The notes below the pieces were generated by a model. That model was not told where the DNA came from. It made no database searches and saw only the letters and a list, made by a program, of their open reading frames with translations. Positions 1 through 6,092 of a DNA stretch of 7,574 nt are shown here, one piece after another; the stretch's first letter is position 1; the number at the start of each line of letters is the position of its first letter. The stretch spans positions 1 to 7,574 of the forward strand of contig JAJQIE010000165.1 of assembly GCA_021199395.1 (NCBI GenBank). Direction: 5' to 3'. Both the position numbers and the translations under genes were made by a program. This DNA is from Lachnospiraceae bacterium. Lineage in GTDB: Bacteria > Bacillota > Clostridia > Lachnospirales > Lachnospiraceae.

Positions 1-1
1 A

Positions 2-1768
2 ATGCGTGCGCCTGTTTCCCCATCCTCCGTATTATCCGAAGCCCAATCCTCTGCTTCCCCACCCTCCGGATTCTCCGAAGCGCCATCGCCGTTTTTTATC
101 CAGCCGGTCAACGATCAGTATACGATCCTCTACGCCCCGCTGTCATCCCATCTCTCGACCACAGAGGAAATCGGCTATTCTTCTGTCCCAAAGCTGTTTA
201 CGGATATGAATGTCGTGAGTCTGGAGGCGTCCGGCATCCTGCCTGTCCGTATCCGAACCTTCCCCGGATTATCCGGCGCCGGCGTGCTTGTCGGCTTTCT
301 GGATACCGGCATTGACTATACGCATCCGGCTTTCCGAAATACGGACGGAACTACCAGAATCCTGCGTCTCTGGGATCAGTCCGATACCAGTGGCACTCCT
401 CCCGCGGGCATTTCCTATGGCACGGAATATACGGCGGAACAGATAAACAGGGCTCTGTTTACCAATTCCCCCGCCGTGTCAGAATCTGCGGGCGGCAATC
501 AGGCGGCGGGGCAGAACAGCGAACCTATGAACACCAACGCCACAGCGCGACCCATTCCGGAACGGGATCCGGGCGGACACGGAACGGCAGTCGCCGGTAT
601 TGCCTGCGGAAGCCCCGACGCGGGGGAAGGCTTTACCGGGGTCGCCCCATTAAGCAGCATAGCGTTTGTCAGGCTGAAGCCGGCCAAGCAATATCTTCGC
701 GATTACTTCCGCATTCCCGAAAGCGCCGTCGCCTGCCAGGAAAATGATCTGATGATCGGCATCCGATATCTGCTCGGCTGTGCGGCAGAGCTCAAAATGC
801 CTCTGGTCGTCTGCCTGTCACTGGGTACAAATCAGGGCGGGCATACCGGTGATAGCCCGCTGGAAGAGATCCTGAACACGGCGCTTATTACACCGGGTAT
901 CTGTGCCGTTACCGGAACCGGAAATGAGGTCGGACGCGGCCATCATTATTTTGGACAGCTGCGGCAGCCCAACGACGCCACGGATGCAGAGCTTCTCGTA
1001 GATGCGGAAACCAGCGGTTTTTCCATCGAGTTCTGGGCGGACACACCGGATCTGTACAGTCTCGGCTTCACCTCACCGCTCGGTGAAACCGTCTCACCGA
1101 TTCCGCCCGGAAATGCGACCTCCAGAGAGCTCTCTTTTTTGCTGGAGCGCAGTCGAATCTCTGTCACCTGGTCCGTCACGGATCCGGTGCGCGGCTCACA
1201 GCTGATCCTGCTGCGCTTCTTTGATCCAACGCCAGGCGTCTGGCGTATCCGCATCGTCAGCCTTGGCGCCGCCTCCGGAGGCTTCCACCTGTGGCTGCCA
1301 ATCCACGGTCTGGTAGATCCGGAGGTTCGCTTTTACACGCCAGATGCGGATACCACGCTTGTCATTCCGTCCTGCGCTTCCTCCCCCATCTGTGTTGGCG
1401 CATGGGACGCGTACAATAGCGGACTATATGCCCATTCCGGACGTGGCTTCACACGCAGCGGACAGATCCGGCCGGATTTTGCTGCTCCCGGCGTGCGCGT
1501 CACCTGCCCGGTATCCGACGGAAGCTATTCCTCTCTCACCGGCTCCTGCGCGGCGGCCGCACTCGCCGCGGGAAGCGCCGCCCTGCTGCTGGAAAGCGGA
1601 CTTCAGCAGGAGCCTCCCCGCTCTTTCAGCGCCGACGAAGTAAAACGGCTGTTTCTAAACGGGGTTCAAAAACGCAGCGATTACTCTTATCCGAATAAAG
1701 AGTGGGGCTACGGAACCATGAATGTATATGAAAGCTTTTTGTCACACTTAAAGGATGAAAGCATATGA
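2..1768 (+). CDS. S8 family (Csp-like) subtilase, Cys at the nucleophile position, probably 5'-partial
   Basis: Subtilisin-fold protein resembling the clostridial CspA/B/C group (known for spore germination proteases and pseudoproteases). Numbering from the ATG at base 2, visible motifs are the Asp motif LDTGIDYTHPAF (Asp101), the His motif GGHGTAVAGIACG (His193), the oxyanion motif TGTGNE (Asn308), RPDFAAPG (490-497) and the C-terminal EWGYGTMNVYESF. A region of about 140 residues (roughly 315-455) between the oxyanion and Ser motifs fits the jelly-roll insert known in CspB. The Ser motif reads TGSCAAAALAAG where the family has SGTSMAAPHVAG, so the nucleophile aligns with Cys516 (codon TGC, 1547-1549). 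Residues 160-183 are a low-complexity insertion. The N-terminus is a Ser/Pro/Glu/Ala repeat at the window edge with no visible ribosome-binding site, so the gene probably begins upstream. Function could be a thiol-subtilase or a pseudoprotease. Family assignment is firm; role is inferred. Confidence 0.9.
   Translation: MRAPVSPSSVLSEAQSSASPPSGFSEAPSPFFIQPVNDQYTILYAPLSSHLSTTEEIGYSSVPKLFTDMNVVSLEASGILPVRIRTFPGLSGAGVLVGFLDTGIDYTHPAFRNTDGTTRILRLWDQSDTSGTPPAGISYGTEYTAEQINRALFTNSPAVSESAGGNQAAGQNSEPMNTNATARPIPERDPGGHGTAVAGIACGSPDAGEGFTGVAPLSSIAFVRLKPAKQYLRDYFRIPESAVACQENDLMIGIRYLLGCAAELKMPLVVCLSLGTNQGGHTGDSPLEEILNTALITPGICAVTGTGNEVGRGHHYFGQLRQPNDATDAELLVDAETSGFSIEFWADTPDLYSLGFTSPLGETVSPIPPGNATSRELSFLLERSRISVTWSVTDPVRGSQLILLRFFDPTPGVWRIRIVSLGAASGGFHLWLPIHGLVDPEVRFYTPDADTTLVIPSCASSPICVGAWDAYNSGLYAHSGRGFTRSGQIRPDFAAPGVRVTCPVSDGSYSSLTGSCAAAALAAGSAALLLESGLQQEPPRSFSADEVKRLFLNGVQKRSDYSYPNKEWGYGTMNVYESFLSHLKDESI
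17..87 (+). repeat. 39-bp-period tandem repeat coding a Ser/Pro linker
   Basis: Bases 17-48 and 56-87 match at 27 of 32 positions with a period of 39 bases (13 codons). They encode SPSSVLSEAQSSA and SPPSGFSEAPSPF. This lies at the very start of the visible subtilase reading frame, so further copies may lie upstream. It reads as a flexible linker rather than a signal peptide. Confidence 0.6.
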
Positions 1769-1802
1769 TACACTGTAAAACCTAATTTCGGAGGAAAACG
1801 AA

Positions 1803-2021
1803 ATGAGTGATTTAGCGGCAACCAACTGTGGATGCGGATGTGACACTGGGAACGGAAACAGCTGTCTGTGGATTATCCTGCTTCTTCTCTGCTGCGGCAA
1901 CGGATGTGGCAATGGACTTGGCGGCGACAACAGCTGCCTGTGGATCATCATTCTTCTGTTCTGCTGCGGCAACGGATGCGGCAATTCTATTTGCGGTAAT
2001 TCCGGCGGATGCGGCTGCTAA
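1803..2021 (+). CDS. Gly/Cys-rich repeat mini-protein ('chorion class high-cysteine' type)
   Basis: A 72-residue protein with 14 Cys and 17 Gly. The layout is a short MSDLAATN head, a CGCGC cluster, then two copies of a 19-residue unit (NSCLWIILLLLCCGNGCGN, residues 19-37, and a near-identical one at 43-61), and a Cys/Gly tail. Each unit has a Trp-led run of seven aliphatic or aromatic residues flanked by Cys. That run is too short for an ordinary membrane helix but suits a membrane-dipping or self-assembling segment. A GGAGG at 1790-1794 sits 8 bases before the ATG. It begins 34 bases after the subtilase stop with no terminator between, so co-transcription is likely. It resembles proteins annotated as 'chorion class high-cysteine HCB protein 13' in gut clostridia, whose function is not established. 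A spore-coat-like structural role is only a guess. Confidence 0.8.
   Translation: MSDLAATNCGCGCDTGNGNSCLWIILLLLCCGNGCGNGLGGDNSCLWIIILLFCCGNGCGNSICGNSGGCGC
1857..1985 (+). repeat. Internal 57-bp duplication in the Cys-rich gene
   Basis: Bases 1857-1913 and 1929-1985 match at 50 of 57 positions, offset by 72 bases (24 codons). Five of the seven differences are synonymous or join like residues at the third base, and the protein differs at only two of 19 residues (Leu/Ile and Leu/Phe). This suggests an in-frame duplication kept under protein-level constraint. Confidence 0.85.
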
Positions 2022-2111
2022 ACAGAGCATCCCGACACGCGAAACGGGTGAGACTTTCGTCATAAAAAGCCTTGCCCGGCTCTGCACAATCGGAGGATTT
2101 CCTATATCATG

Positions 2112-2149
2112 AAAAAACCGCCGACAGTGATCACTCTGCTGTCGGCGGT
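2112..2149 (-). terminator. Intrinsic terminator of the small membrane protein gene
   Basis: A perfect 11-bp stem (ACCGCCGACAG at 2117-2127 with its complement at 2139-2149) and an 11-base loop. On the minus strand it is followed by a run of T (A run at 2112-2117 on the plus strand). It starts 13 bases past the stop codon of the minus-strand gene at 2163. The plus-strand side has no T tract, so termination is expected in one direction only. Confidence 0.88.
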
Positions 2150-2162
2150 CTGAAAGAACCAG

Positions 2163-2414
2163 TTATTCAGCTGTCAGGCCATCCATATAATCATCCAACG
2201 CCATCGTATTAACCGTATAGGTCGGCAGATCCACTGTCGTAGTGCTCGACGTATCAGAATAATTATAAACCGAAATGCCAACCCAAGCTACCAGAAGAAC
2301 AGCCACTACTCCGATACCTGCCTTCGTCAGCATCCACTGGCGCTTCTCTTTCCTGATGATTTTCGCGCGATTCCTTTTTTCTTCTTTATAACGATCCACT
2401 TTCTCCTGGCTCAT
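2163..2414 (-). CDS. Small single-pass membrane protein, function unknown
   Basis: An 83-residue protein. Residues 1-31 are highly charged and mostly basic (many Lys, Arg and Glu). Residues about 32-50 (KAGIGVVAVLLVAWVGISV) form one transmembrane helix. The last 33 residues are polar and slightly acidic, ending in MALDDYMDGLTAE. The positive-inside rule puts the N-terminus in the cytoplasm and the C-terminus outside. There is no cleavage site of signal-peptidase type. An AAGGAG at 2425-2430 lies 10 bases before the ATG, there is a good promoter upstream, and a strong terminator follows, so it forms a single-gene unit. I do not recognise the family; similar short basic membrane proteins are common hypotheticals in Lachnospiraceae. 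Confidence 0.8.
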   Translation of the reverse strand: MSQEKVDRYKEEKRNRAKIIRKEKRQWMLTKAGIGVVAVLLVAWVGISVYNYSDTSSTTTVDLPTYTVNTMALDDYMDGLTAE

Positions 2415-2447
2415 GAATACTACTCTCCTTTGAAAAATACTATATCA

Positions 2448-2475
2448 AGTATACACCATTCTGAGAAAATTTCAA
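2448..2475 (-). promoter_or_regulatory. Sigma-A-type promoter for the small membrane protein gene
   Basis: On the minus strand, -35 TTGAAA (2470-2475), 16-base spacer, -10 TATACT (2448-2453). The expected start is near 2441, leaving a leader of about 26 bases that contains the ribosome-binding site. It lies in the 120-bp gap after degV, which shows no convincing terminator, so read-through from degV may add to expression. Confidence 0.65.
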
Positions 2476-2534
2476 CAGATTTTTTACAGCGCCCTGAAGA
2501 TCATACATATCACACTCCAGCCAGGCTGTTTGCC

Positions 2535-3373
2535 TCAGATCACCACGATAATGCCGCCATCGTTGGCGTACATCGTAGAGATGCCGGCGGTATCCAGAAA
2601 AATCACCTTTTTGACCTGAATGCGCTTTGTAATAGCGTCAAGAACCATGCGGCCACGCTCCGGACAGTTGCAGTGTGACAGCGCAAGTATCTTTTCAGCC
2701 GGATTCTCCACCTGCTCTACGATGTAATCGACCATCTTTACAAGTGCCTTATTGATGCCCCGCGCCTGGTCAAGCTGGATGATCGTACCCTCCGGCGTCG
2801 CGCCCATGACCGGCTTAATCCGCAGCGCAGAGGCAAAAATGCCTTGATATTGCTCAGTCGTCCGTTTTTGCGCAGCGTTTCAAGATTTTCAAGCACAAAA
2901 TACGTGTTCTGTCCATCGATATAAGACTCCACTGTCTCCACGACTTCCTCAAAAGACATACCCGCATCCTCGCACTCCTGGATTTTCGCCGTAATCAGCG
3001 TCTCGCCAATCGACGCGGAACGGGAATTAAACACATGGATCTGAAGCTTTGAGCCTTCCTCCTCCAGAAGATCTCTGGCAAGCACGGCGCTGTTGCACGA
3101 ACCGCTCAGTTCAGCGGATAAAGTCACCGCGTAAGCGCGCTTTTCCGCTTTTTCAAACGCTCTTTTATAAAAATCCGGTGAAGGACAGGCGGATTTCGGG
3201 CAGTTCGGACTATCCGCAATCTTCTTTAAAAAATCGGCCTGATCGAAGCTGTCGTCATCTACAAACGCGTAATCATCTACCTGCATGGTCAGAGGCGCGG
3301 AAACAATACGATCATCCGCTTTCATCTCCTCCGTGCGCTCTCCGCAGCTATCCATCACAATCACATATTCCAT
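2535..3373 (-). pseudogene. DegV family (fatty-acid-binding, FakB-like) gene split by a one-base frameshift
   Basis: DegV/FakB proteins bind a fatty acid and, in the known systems, present it to the kinase FakA for phospholipid synthesis. The first frame runs from ATG 3373 (GGAGG at 3380-3384, 6-base spacer). It shows VIVMDSCGE (4-12), TLSAELSGSCNSA (84-96), NSRSASIGE (116-124) and LENLETLRKNGRLSNIKAFL (161-180), after which it becomes non-family sequence. The family sequence resumes in the neighbouring frame as ASALRIKPVMGATPEG, includes LSHCNCPERG (His near residue 234) and ends in YANDGGIIVVI. Joining at codon 180 (TTG, 2834-2836) with a one-base step back gives 279 residues, the usual DegV length. 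The break lies beside a run of five A (2835-2839). It could be a true inactivating deletion, a homopolymer sequencing error or, less likely, programmed slippage. Confidence 0.85.
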
Positions 3374-3443
3374 AATATTCCTCCAAAATCCGGAATAAAT
3401 CCGTTTTTCATTCCTTTACAATGTGGTTTTTAAGACTATGTTC

Positions 3444-3472
3444 ATCATAGCACCTCCGTTGACACTTGAAAA
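3444..3472 (-). promoter_or_regulatory. Candidate extended -10 promoter for degV
   Basis: On the minus strand, TTTTCA (3467-3472, 4/6 match), 17-base spacer, TATGAT (3444-3449, 5/6), with the extended -10 TGC directly before it. A start near 3437 would give a leader of about 64 bases before the degV ATG. It is divergent from the plus-strand promoter at 3513-3542, with no overlap. Confidence 0.45.
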
Positions 3473-3512
3473 GGGGAGATTTTCTATTTCACAATCTATG
3501 CACATTTTCCTG

Positions 3513-3542
3513 TTGCAATGCGTCCTGATTTGCATATATAAT
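3513..3542 (+). promoter_or_regulatory. Promoter for the DUF5721 gene
   Basis: TTGCAA (3513-3518), 18-base spacer, perfect TATAAT (3537-3542). The -10 box includes the first two bases of the in-frame ATG at 3541, so that ATG cannot be translated from this transcript. The expected start is near 3549. Confidence 0.6.
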
Positions 3543-3572
3543 GATACAGACGCTCGCAATCCCGCACAGAAT

Positions 3573-3577
3573 GGAGG
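3573..3577 (+). promoter_or_regulatory. GGAGG ribosome-binding site that decides a TTG start
   Basis: GGAGG at 3573-3577 ends 8 bases before an in-frame TTG at 3586. The in-frame ATG at 3571 overlaps this site, and the ATG at 3541 lies in the -10 box. TTG 3586 is therefore the best start. Confidence 0.7.
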
Positions 3578-3585
3578 CACATCTC

Positions 3586-4083
3586 TTGCGTTCTTTCCAG
3601 ATACAGGACAACCTGGGCTTTATGAAAAAGCTCCTGACAGACGATACCTTTGACACCTTTTTGCTCTCAGAAGCATCCATCACGACCTATGCGACCTTTC
3701 AAATCGACGGTTCTTTTCATCCGGACTACCTGAGTGCTGCGGAGGCCGACCTGCTGACCGTGGAAAAATCCGGCTATACGCTCTGGAAGCGGGTACGGCC
3801 TTTCTTTTATGACCTGACAAAAGGGAAAAATACCCCGCTGAGATTTCGTGTTATTTTCCGTCTCGCTCCGCACAATGTCGAGAAGCTGATTTCTCAGAGC
3901 GGCCTTGCCGTCCATGCGGACGGAGTAGACGGGCTGTTTCTGAACATCCATTTTGATGGAAAAGCGATCGCCTGTGTCAGCGGGCTTTCGATGAAAATAT
4001 TTACAATGGACAAAGGGCTGGAGCATGCCTGGGATGAGATGCTGGAGAAATTCTTCCATTCAAAGAATATTCCATTTCTATAG
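3586..4083 (+). CDS. DUF5721 family protein, TTG start
   Basis: A 165-residue soluble protein of unknown function, recognised as DUF5721 from FMKKLLTDDTFDTFLLSEAS, ITTYATFQIDG, RVRPFFYDLTKGKNTPLRF, GLFLNIHFDG and the C-terminal DKGLEHAWDEMLEKFF. There is no signal peptide or membrane helix. Starting at TTG 3586 gives an N-terminus (M)RSFQIQDNLGFM that fits the short beginning I recall for this family; starts at 3541 or 3571 would add 15 or 5 unsupported residues. It has its own promoter and terminator, so it is a one-gene transcript, divergent from degV. No partner or reaction can be inferred from the sequence. Family call fairly sure, function unknown. Confidence 0.8.
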   Translation: MRSFQIQDNLGFMKKLLTDDTFDTFLLSEASITTYATFQIDGSFHPDYLSAAEADLLTVEKSGYTLWKRVRPFFYDLTKGKNTPLRFRVIFRLAPHNVEKLISQSGLAVHADGVDGLFLNIHFDGKAIACVSGLSMKIFTMDKGLEHAWDEMLEKFFHSKNIPFL

Positions 4084-4092
4084 AAAATCCCC

Positions 4093-4117
4093 ATGCGGCG
4101 GTTATCGCCGCATTTTT
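4093..4117 (+). terminator. Intrinsic terminator after the DUF5721 gene
   Basis: A perfect 8-bp stem (ATGCGGCG, 4093-4100, with CGCCGCAT, 4106-4113), loop GTTAT, then five T ending at 4117. It starts 9 bases after the stop. It also lies about 60 bases beyond the minus-strand ligase stop, but in that direction only a weak ATTTTC follows the stem. Confidence 0.88.
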
Positions 4118-4174
4118 GGAGTTTAGAATGAATGTTGTGATTCCACTGCTGCTCTTTGGAAAAGAAACGCGGAC

Positions 4175-5971
4175 TTATTTCGCCACAGCCCTTTCAGGCG
4201 TCGGCTGGCAACCGCTCAGGACCACCCCGGCAAACAGCCAGAACATGGGACCAGTCTGAATGGTAGAATCATTGAAGCACATTCCCGCGATATAACAGGC
4301 GCAGGCAACCAGACAGCCGAGCCGCAGCCGTTCCGCAGCACTCCGGTTTTGGCTCCCGCGGCAGGAGCGGATTCCTTTTCGAAGCAGGAGCACATAAAAT
4401 ATCACACACGCCACAGACGAAATCATTCCGGTCTGCACCCACTTTGTAAGAAAATCATTATGCCCTTTCTCAATAATCATACCGGTATTATTTGAATAAA
4501 TCAGCTTTCCTGCATAATCATTCTGCGGAAAACTCTCAGCAAAGGTATCCGGACCGCTCCCAATCAGAAGATAGCGCTTCAGAAGCGGCAGGACGCGCGA
4601 CCAGATATAGACACGGCCGGAGCCAAGATATTCCAGCCCATGAAAATCCACGGCCGGAATCTCTGTAATCTGATCCAGATTGCCCGCCGTATTGATGTAA
4701 TAATAGCCATCGTCCGAATACACAAAATCCATACTGGTATCCGCAAGATACAGTACGAGCTCCGTCTCCCCATCCAGATCTGAGCAGGATGCCTCGACGC
4801 CATCCTCATCGTGCAGGACAACCGATTTTCCCTCTGTCAGAACAGAAAGTGTCTCTCCGGCGGCATCTCTGATTCGCACAGTTTCATCTTCTATCGTAAA
4901 AACATAGTCCTGCCCATCATAGACCAGCTCTACGGCATCCTCCGTCGTGACCAGCTTTTCCAGCGGTTCAATATCCGGGGAATCAAGCATCCGGTTCAGA
5001 TAATAGAAGCCCTGCGTACCATCGACCGCGATCAATAGCACCGCGAGCACAAGCACCGCCGGTATCCCCCGGCACAGAAGCCTTTTCACCTGCCCGCCGC
5101 CCAGACAGGCGGCAAGCACCACCGCACCGGCTGCCAGCGCGACCAGGGTAGAGCGCGAATAGGTGAACCAGATCAGAAGCAGCATGAGCAGAAACAGTGC
5201 CGTATACGCCAGCTTCCTTTTTTTCATCTTTTCCGTCAGAGCCATCACACCGGATACAGACGCCAGCATGGTCAGAAAAATCCCCGCGTAGTTTGGATTG
5301 TAGAGCGTCAGATAGACGTTGTTCCCGGTAAATGCGCTCTCTACTTCGCCGCCATAGACCGCGTACTGCTCCGCGGTCATTACCAGCTTCTGTCCCCATT
5401 CATATTCCAGAAAATTTATTTTAAAGACCTGAAGAATCCCGATCACCGCCATGGCGATACTGACTGCCAGAATCCCGTACCACACGATCCGGTAGTCCTT
5501 CTCCGTCTCCAGAATCTGATACGCATAGAAGCTCACCACCGCATAGCCGAGCAGGACCCACACATTTTCAAAGGAGTCCAGGTTCCCAACCATGGATGCG
5601 GTGAAATTCTGCGACAGAAACGCGGACAAAAGAGCCGCCACAGCATAGACAAGGAGCGGAAGATATGTCTTCCAGGGTCTGCACTTCTCCCTGTATAAAA
5701 GAAAGCGGAACGGCAGGATCAGAGCGCACAGAACCGCCAGCACGACAAAGCATCGGCTCTTATGATAGCTGTAAAGCTCCGTCCGGATGGTGCTCCCGGC
5801 ATACCAGAGGTATTCCCCATACCCGCAGTCGTACTCGCTCAGGCGCACAATGAGCGGCAGAACGCAGAGCATCAAAAGGATGGGCACCAGCGCATCGTGA
5901 AATCCCTCGCGCTGACCGCTCCGTGCGTTTTTCCGAGACGGTCTGACCGCTCCGTGCGTTTTCCTGCCCAT
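4175..5971 (-). CDS. O-antigen ligase/polymerase-like (Wzy_C family) membrane protein with large extracytoplasmic insert
   Basis: A 598-residue polytopic protein. Hydrophobic segments lie near residues 28-45, 73-93, 101-119, 136-153, 163-181, 226-245, 254-270, 274-291, 303-316, 513-532, 551-566 and 574-588. Motifs of the O-antigen ligase/polymerase family are LYNPNYAG (223-230), YSRS (271-274), GSGPDTF (471-477) and EKGHNDFL (501-508), whose His is the residue usually conserved in the Wzy_C loop. Such enzymes polymerise or transfer lipid-linked glycans on the outer face of the membrane. Residues about 318-455 form a soluble acidic insertion rich in short beta-like stretches (for example YDGQDYVFTIEDETVRI), longer than in classic Gram-negative ligases. 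GGAGG at 5979-5983 lies 7 bases before the ATG. No strong promoter is visible directly upstream, so it is probably co-transcribed with the genes to its right. Whether it is a polymerase or a ligase cannot be told. Confidence 0.85.
   Translation of the reverse strand: MGRKTHGAVRPSRKNARSGQREGFHDALVPILLMLCVLPLIVRLSEYDCGYGEYLWYAGSTIRTELYSYHKSRCFVVLAVLCALILPFRFLLYREKCRPWKTYLPLLVYAVAALLSAFLSQNFTASMVGNLDSFENVWVLLGYAVVSFYAYQILETEKDYRIVWYGILAVSIAMAVIGILQVFKINFLEYEWGQKLVMTAEQYAVYGGEVESAFTGNNVYLTLYNPNYAGIFLTMLASVSGVMALTEKMKKRKLAYTALFLLMLLLIWFTYSRSTLVALAAGAVVLAACLGGGQVKRLLCRGIPAVLVLAVLLIAVDGTQGFYYLNRMLDSPDIEPLEKLVTTEDAVELVYDGQDYVFTIEDETVRIRDAAGETLSVLTEGKSVVLHDEDGVEASCSDLDGETELVLYLADTSMDFVYSDDGYYYINTAGNLDQITEIPAVDFHGLEYLGSGRVYIWSRVLPLLKRYLLIGSGPDTFAESFPQNDYAGKLIYSNNTGMIIEKGHNDFLTKWVQTGMISSVACVIFYVLLLRKGIRSCRGSQNRSAAERLRLGCLVACACYIAGMCFNDSTIQTGPMFWLFAGVVLSGCQPTPERAVAK
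5912..5964 (-). repeat. 30-bp tandem duplication with one-base slip in the ligase N-terminus
   Basis: On the minus strand, GGAAAACGCACGGAGC... (22 bases, 5964 down to 5943) recurs from 5934 to 5912, identical except for one extra A in the A run (four against five). The left ends are 30 bases apart (ten codons), but the extra base makes the two copies read in different frames: RKTHGAVR and then RKNARSGQ. The repeat sits in the cytoplasmic, basic N-terminal tail before the first membrane helix. Confidence 0.75.
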
Positions 5972-5994
5972 CCTTCTTCCTCCCTGTAAAAAAT

Positions 5995-6090
5995 TTAAAA
6001 CGTTCTCAGAAGCTCAAAATTGTCCGGGATTTCGTATATCGGGATCGCGTCAATCCTTTCCGCAGCTCCGCCTGAAAGGAAAAGACAGAC
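5995..6090 (-). pseudogene. Possible C-terminal remnant of a decayed gene before the ligase
   Basis: In the 121-bp gap between the beta-helix stop and the ligase start, one minus-strand frame stays open to a TAA at 5995-5997 and ends IDAIPIYEIPDNFELLRTF, which reads like ordinary protein. That TAA is 23 bases before the ligase ATG, with the GGAGG between them, the usual spacing in an operon. There is no start codon or ribosome-binding site for it, and the frame is not that of the beta-helix gene. It may be chance, the tail of a deleted gene, or a former extension of the beta-helix protein. Confidence 0.25.
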
Positions 6091-6092
6091 CT

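Noticed and set aside
946..1254. Antisense reading frame of about 100 codons within the subtilase gene
   Set aside because: It is the shadow of a G/C-rich coding sequence, has no recognisable domain, and the opposite frame carries all subtilase motifs.
2126..2135. Short palindrome AGTGATCACT inside the terminator loop as an operator
   Set aside because: Ten bases within a terminator hairpin downstream of its gene; no promoter is near it.
2109..2153. 14-codon reading frame MKKPPTVITLLSAV with a GGAGG upstream at 2092-2096
   Set aside because: The spacing to the ATG is long (12 bases) and the frame lies almost wholly inside the strong minus-strand terminator hairpin, so the codons are explained by the stem. 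Probably chance.
2831..2843. Programmed -1 frameshift as the main explanation for degV
   Set aside because: A TTT TTG is not a good X XXY YYZ heptamer, no stimulatory structure is evident, and DegV proteins are not known to me to use frameshifting. A deletion or sequencing error is simpler.
3459..3487. Consensus TTGACA on the plus strand as a second promoter for the DUF5721 gene
   Set aside because: At 17 bases spacing the -10 reads TTCTAT, matching only 3 of 6; the promoter at 3513-3542 is much better.
4128..4259. 43-codon plus-strand frame just after the DUF5721 terminator, with a TGGAG before it
   Set aside because: It lies downstream of a strong terminator, has no promoter, and mostly runs antisense to the end of the ligase gene.
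6054..6080. 7-bp inverted repeat TCCTTTC/GAAAGGA in the gap before the ligase as a terminator
   Set aside because: The loop is 13 bases, the stem is not G/C-rich, and no T run follows on either strand.
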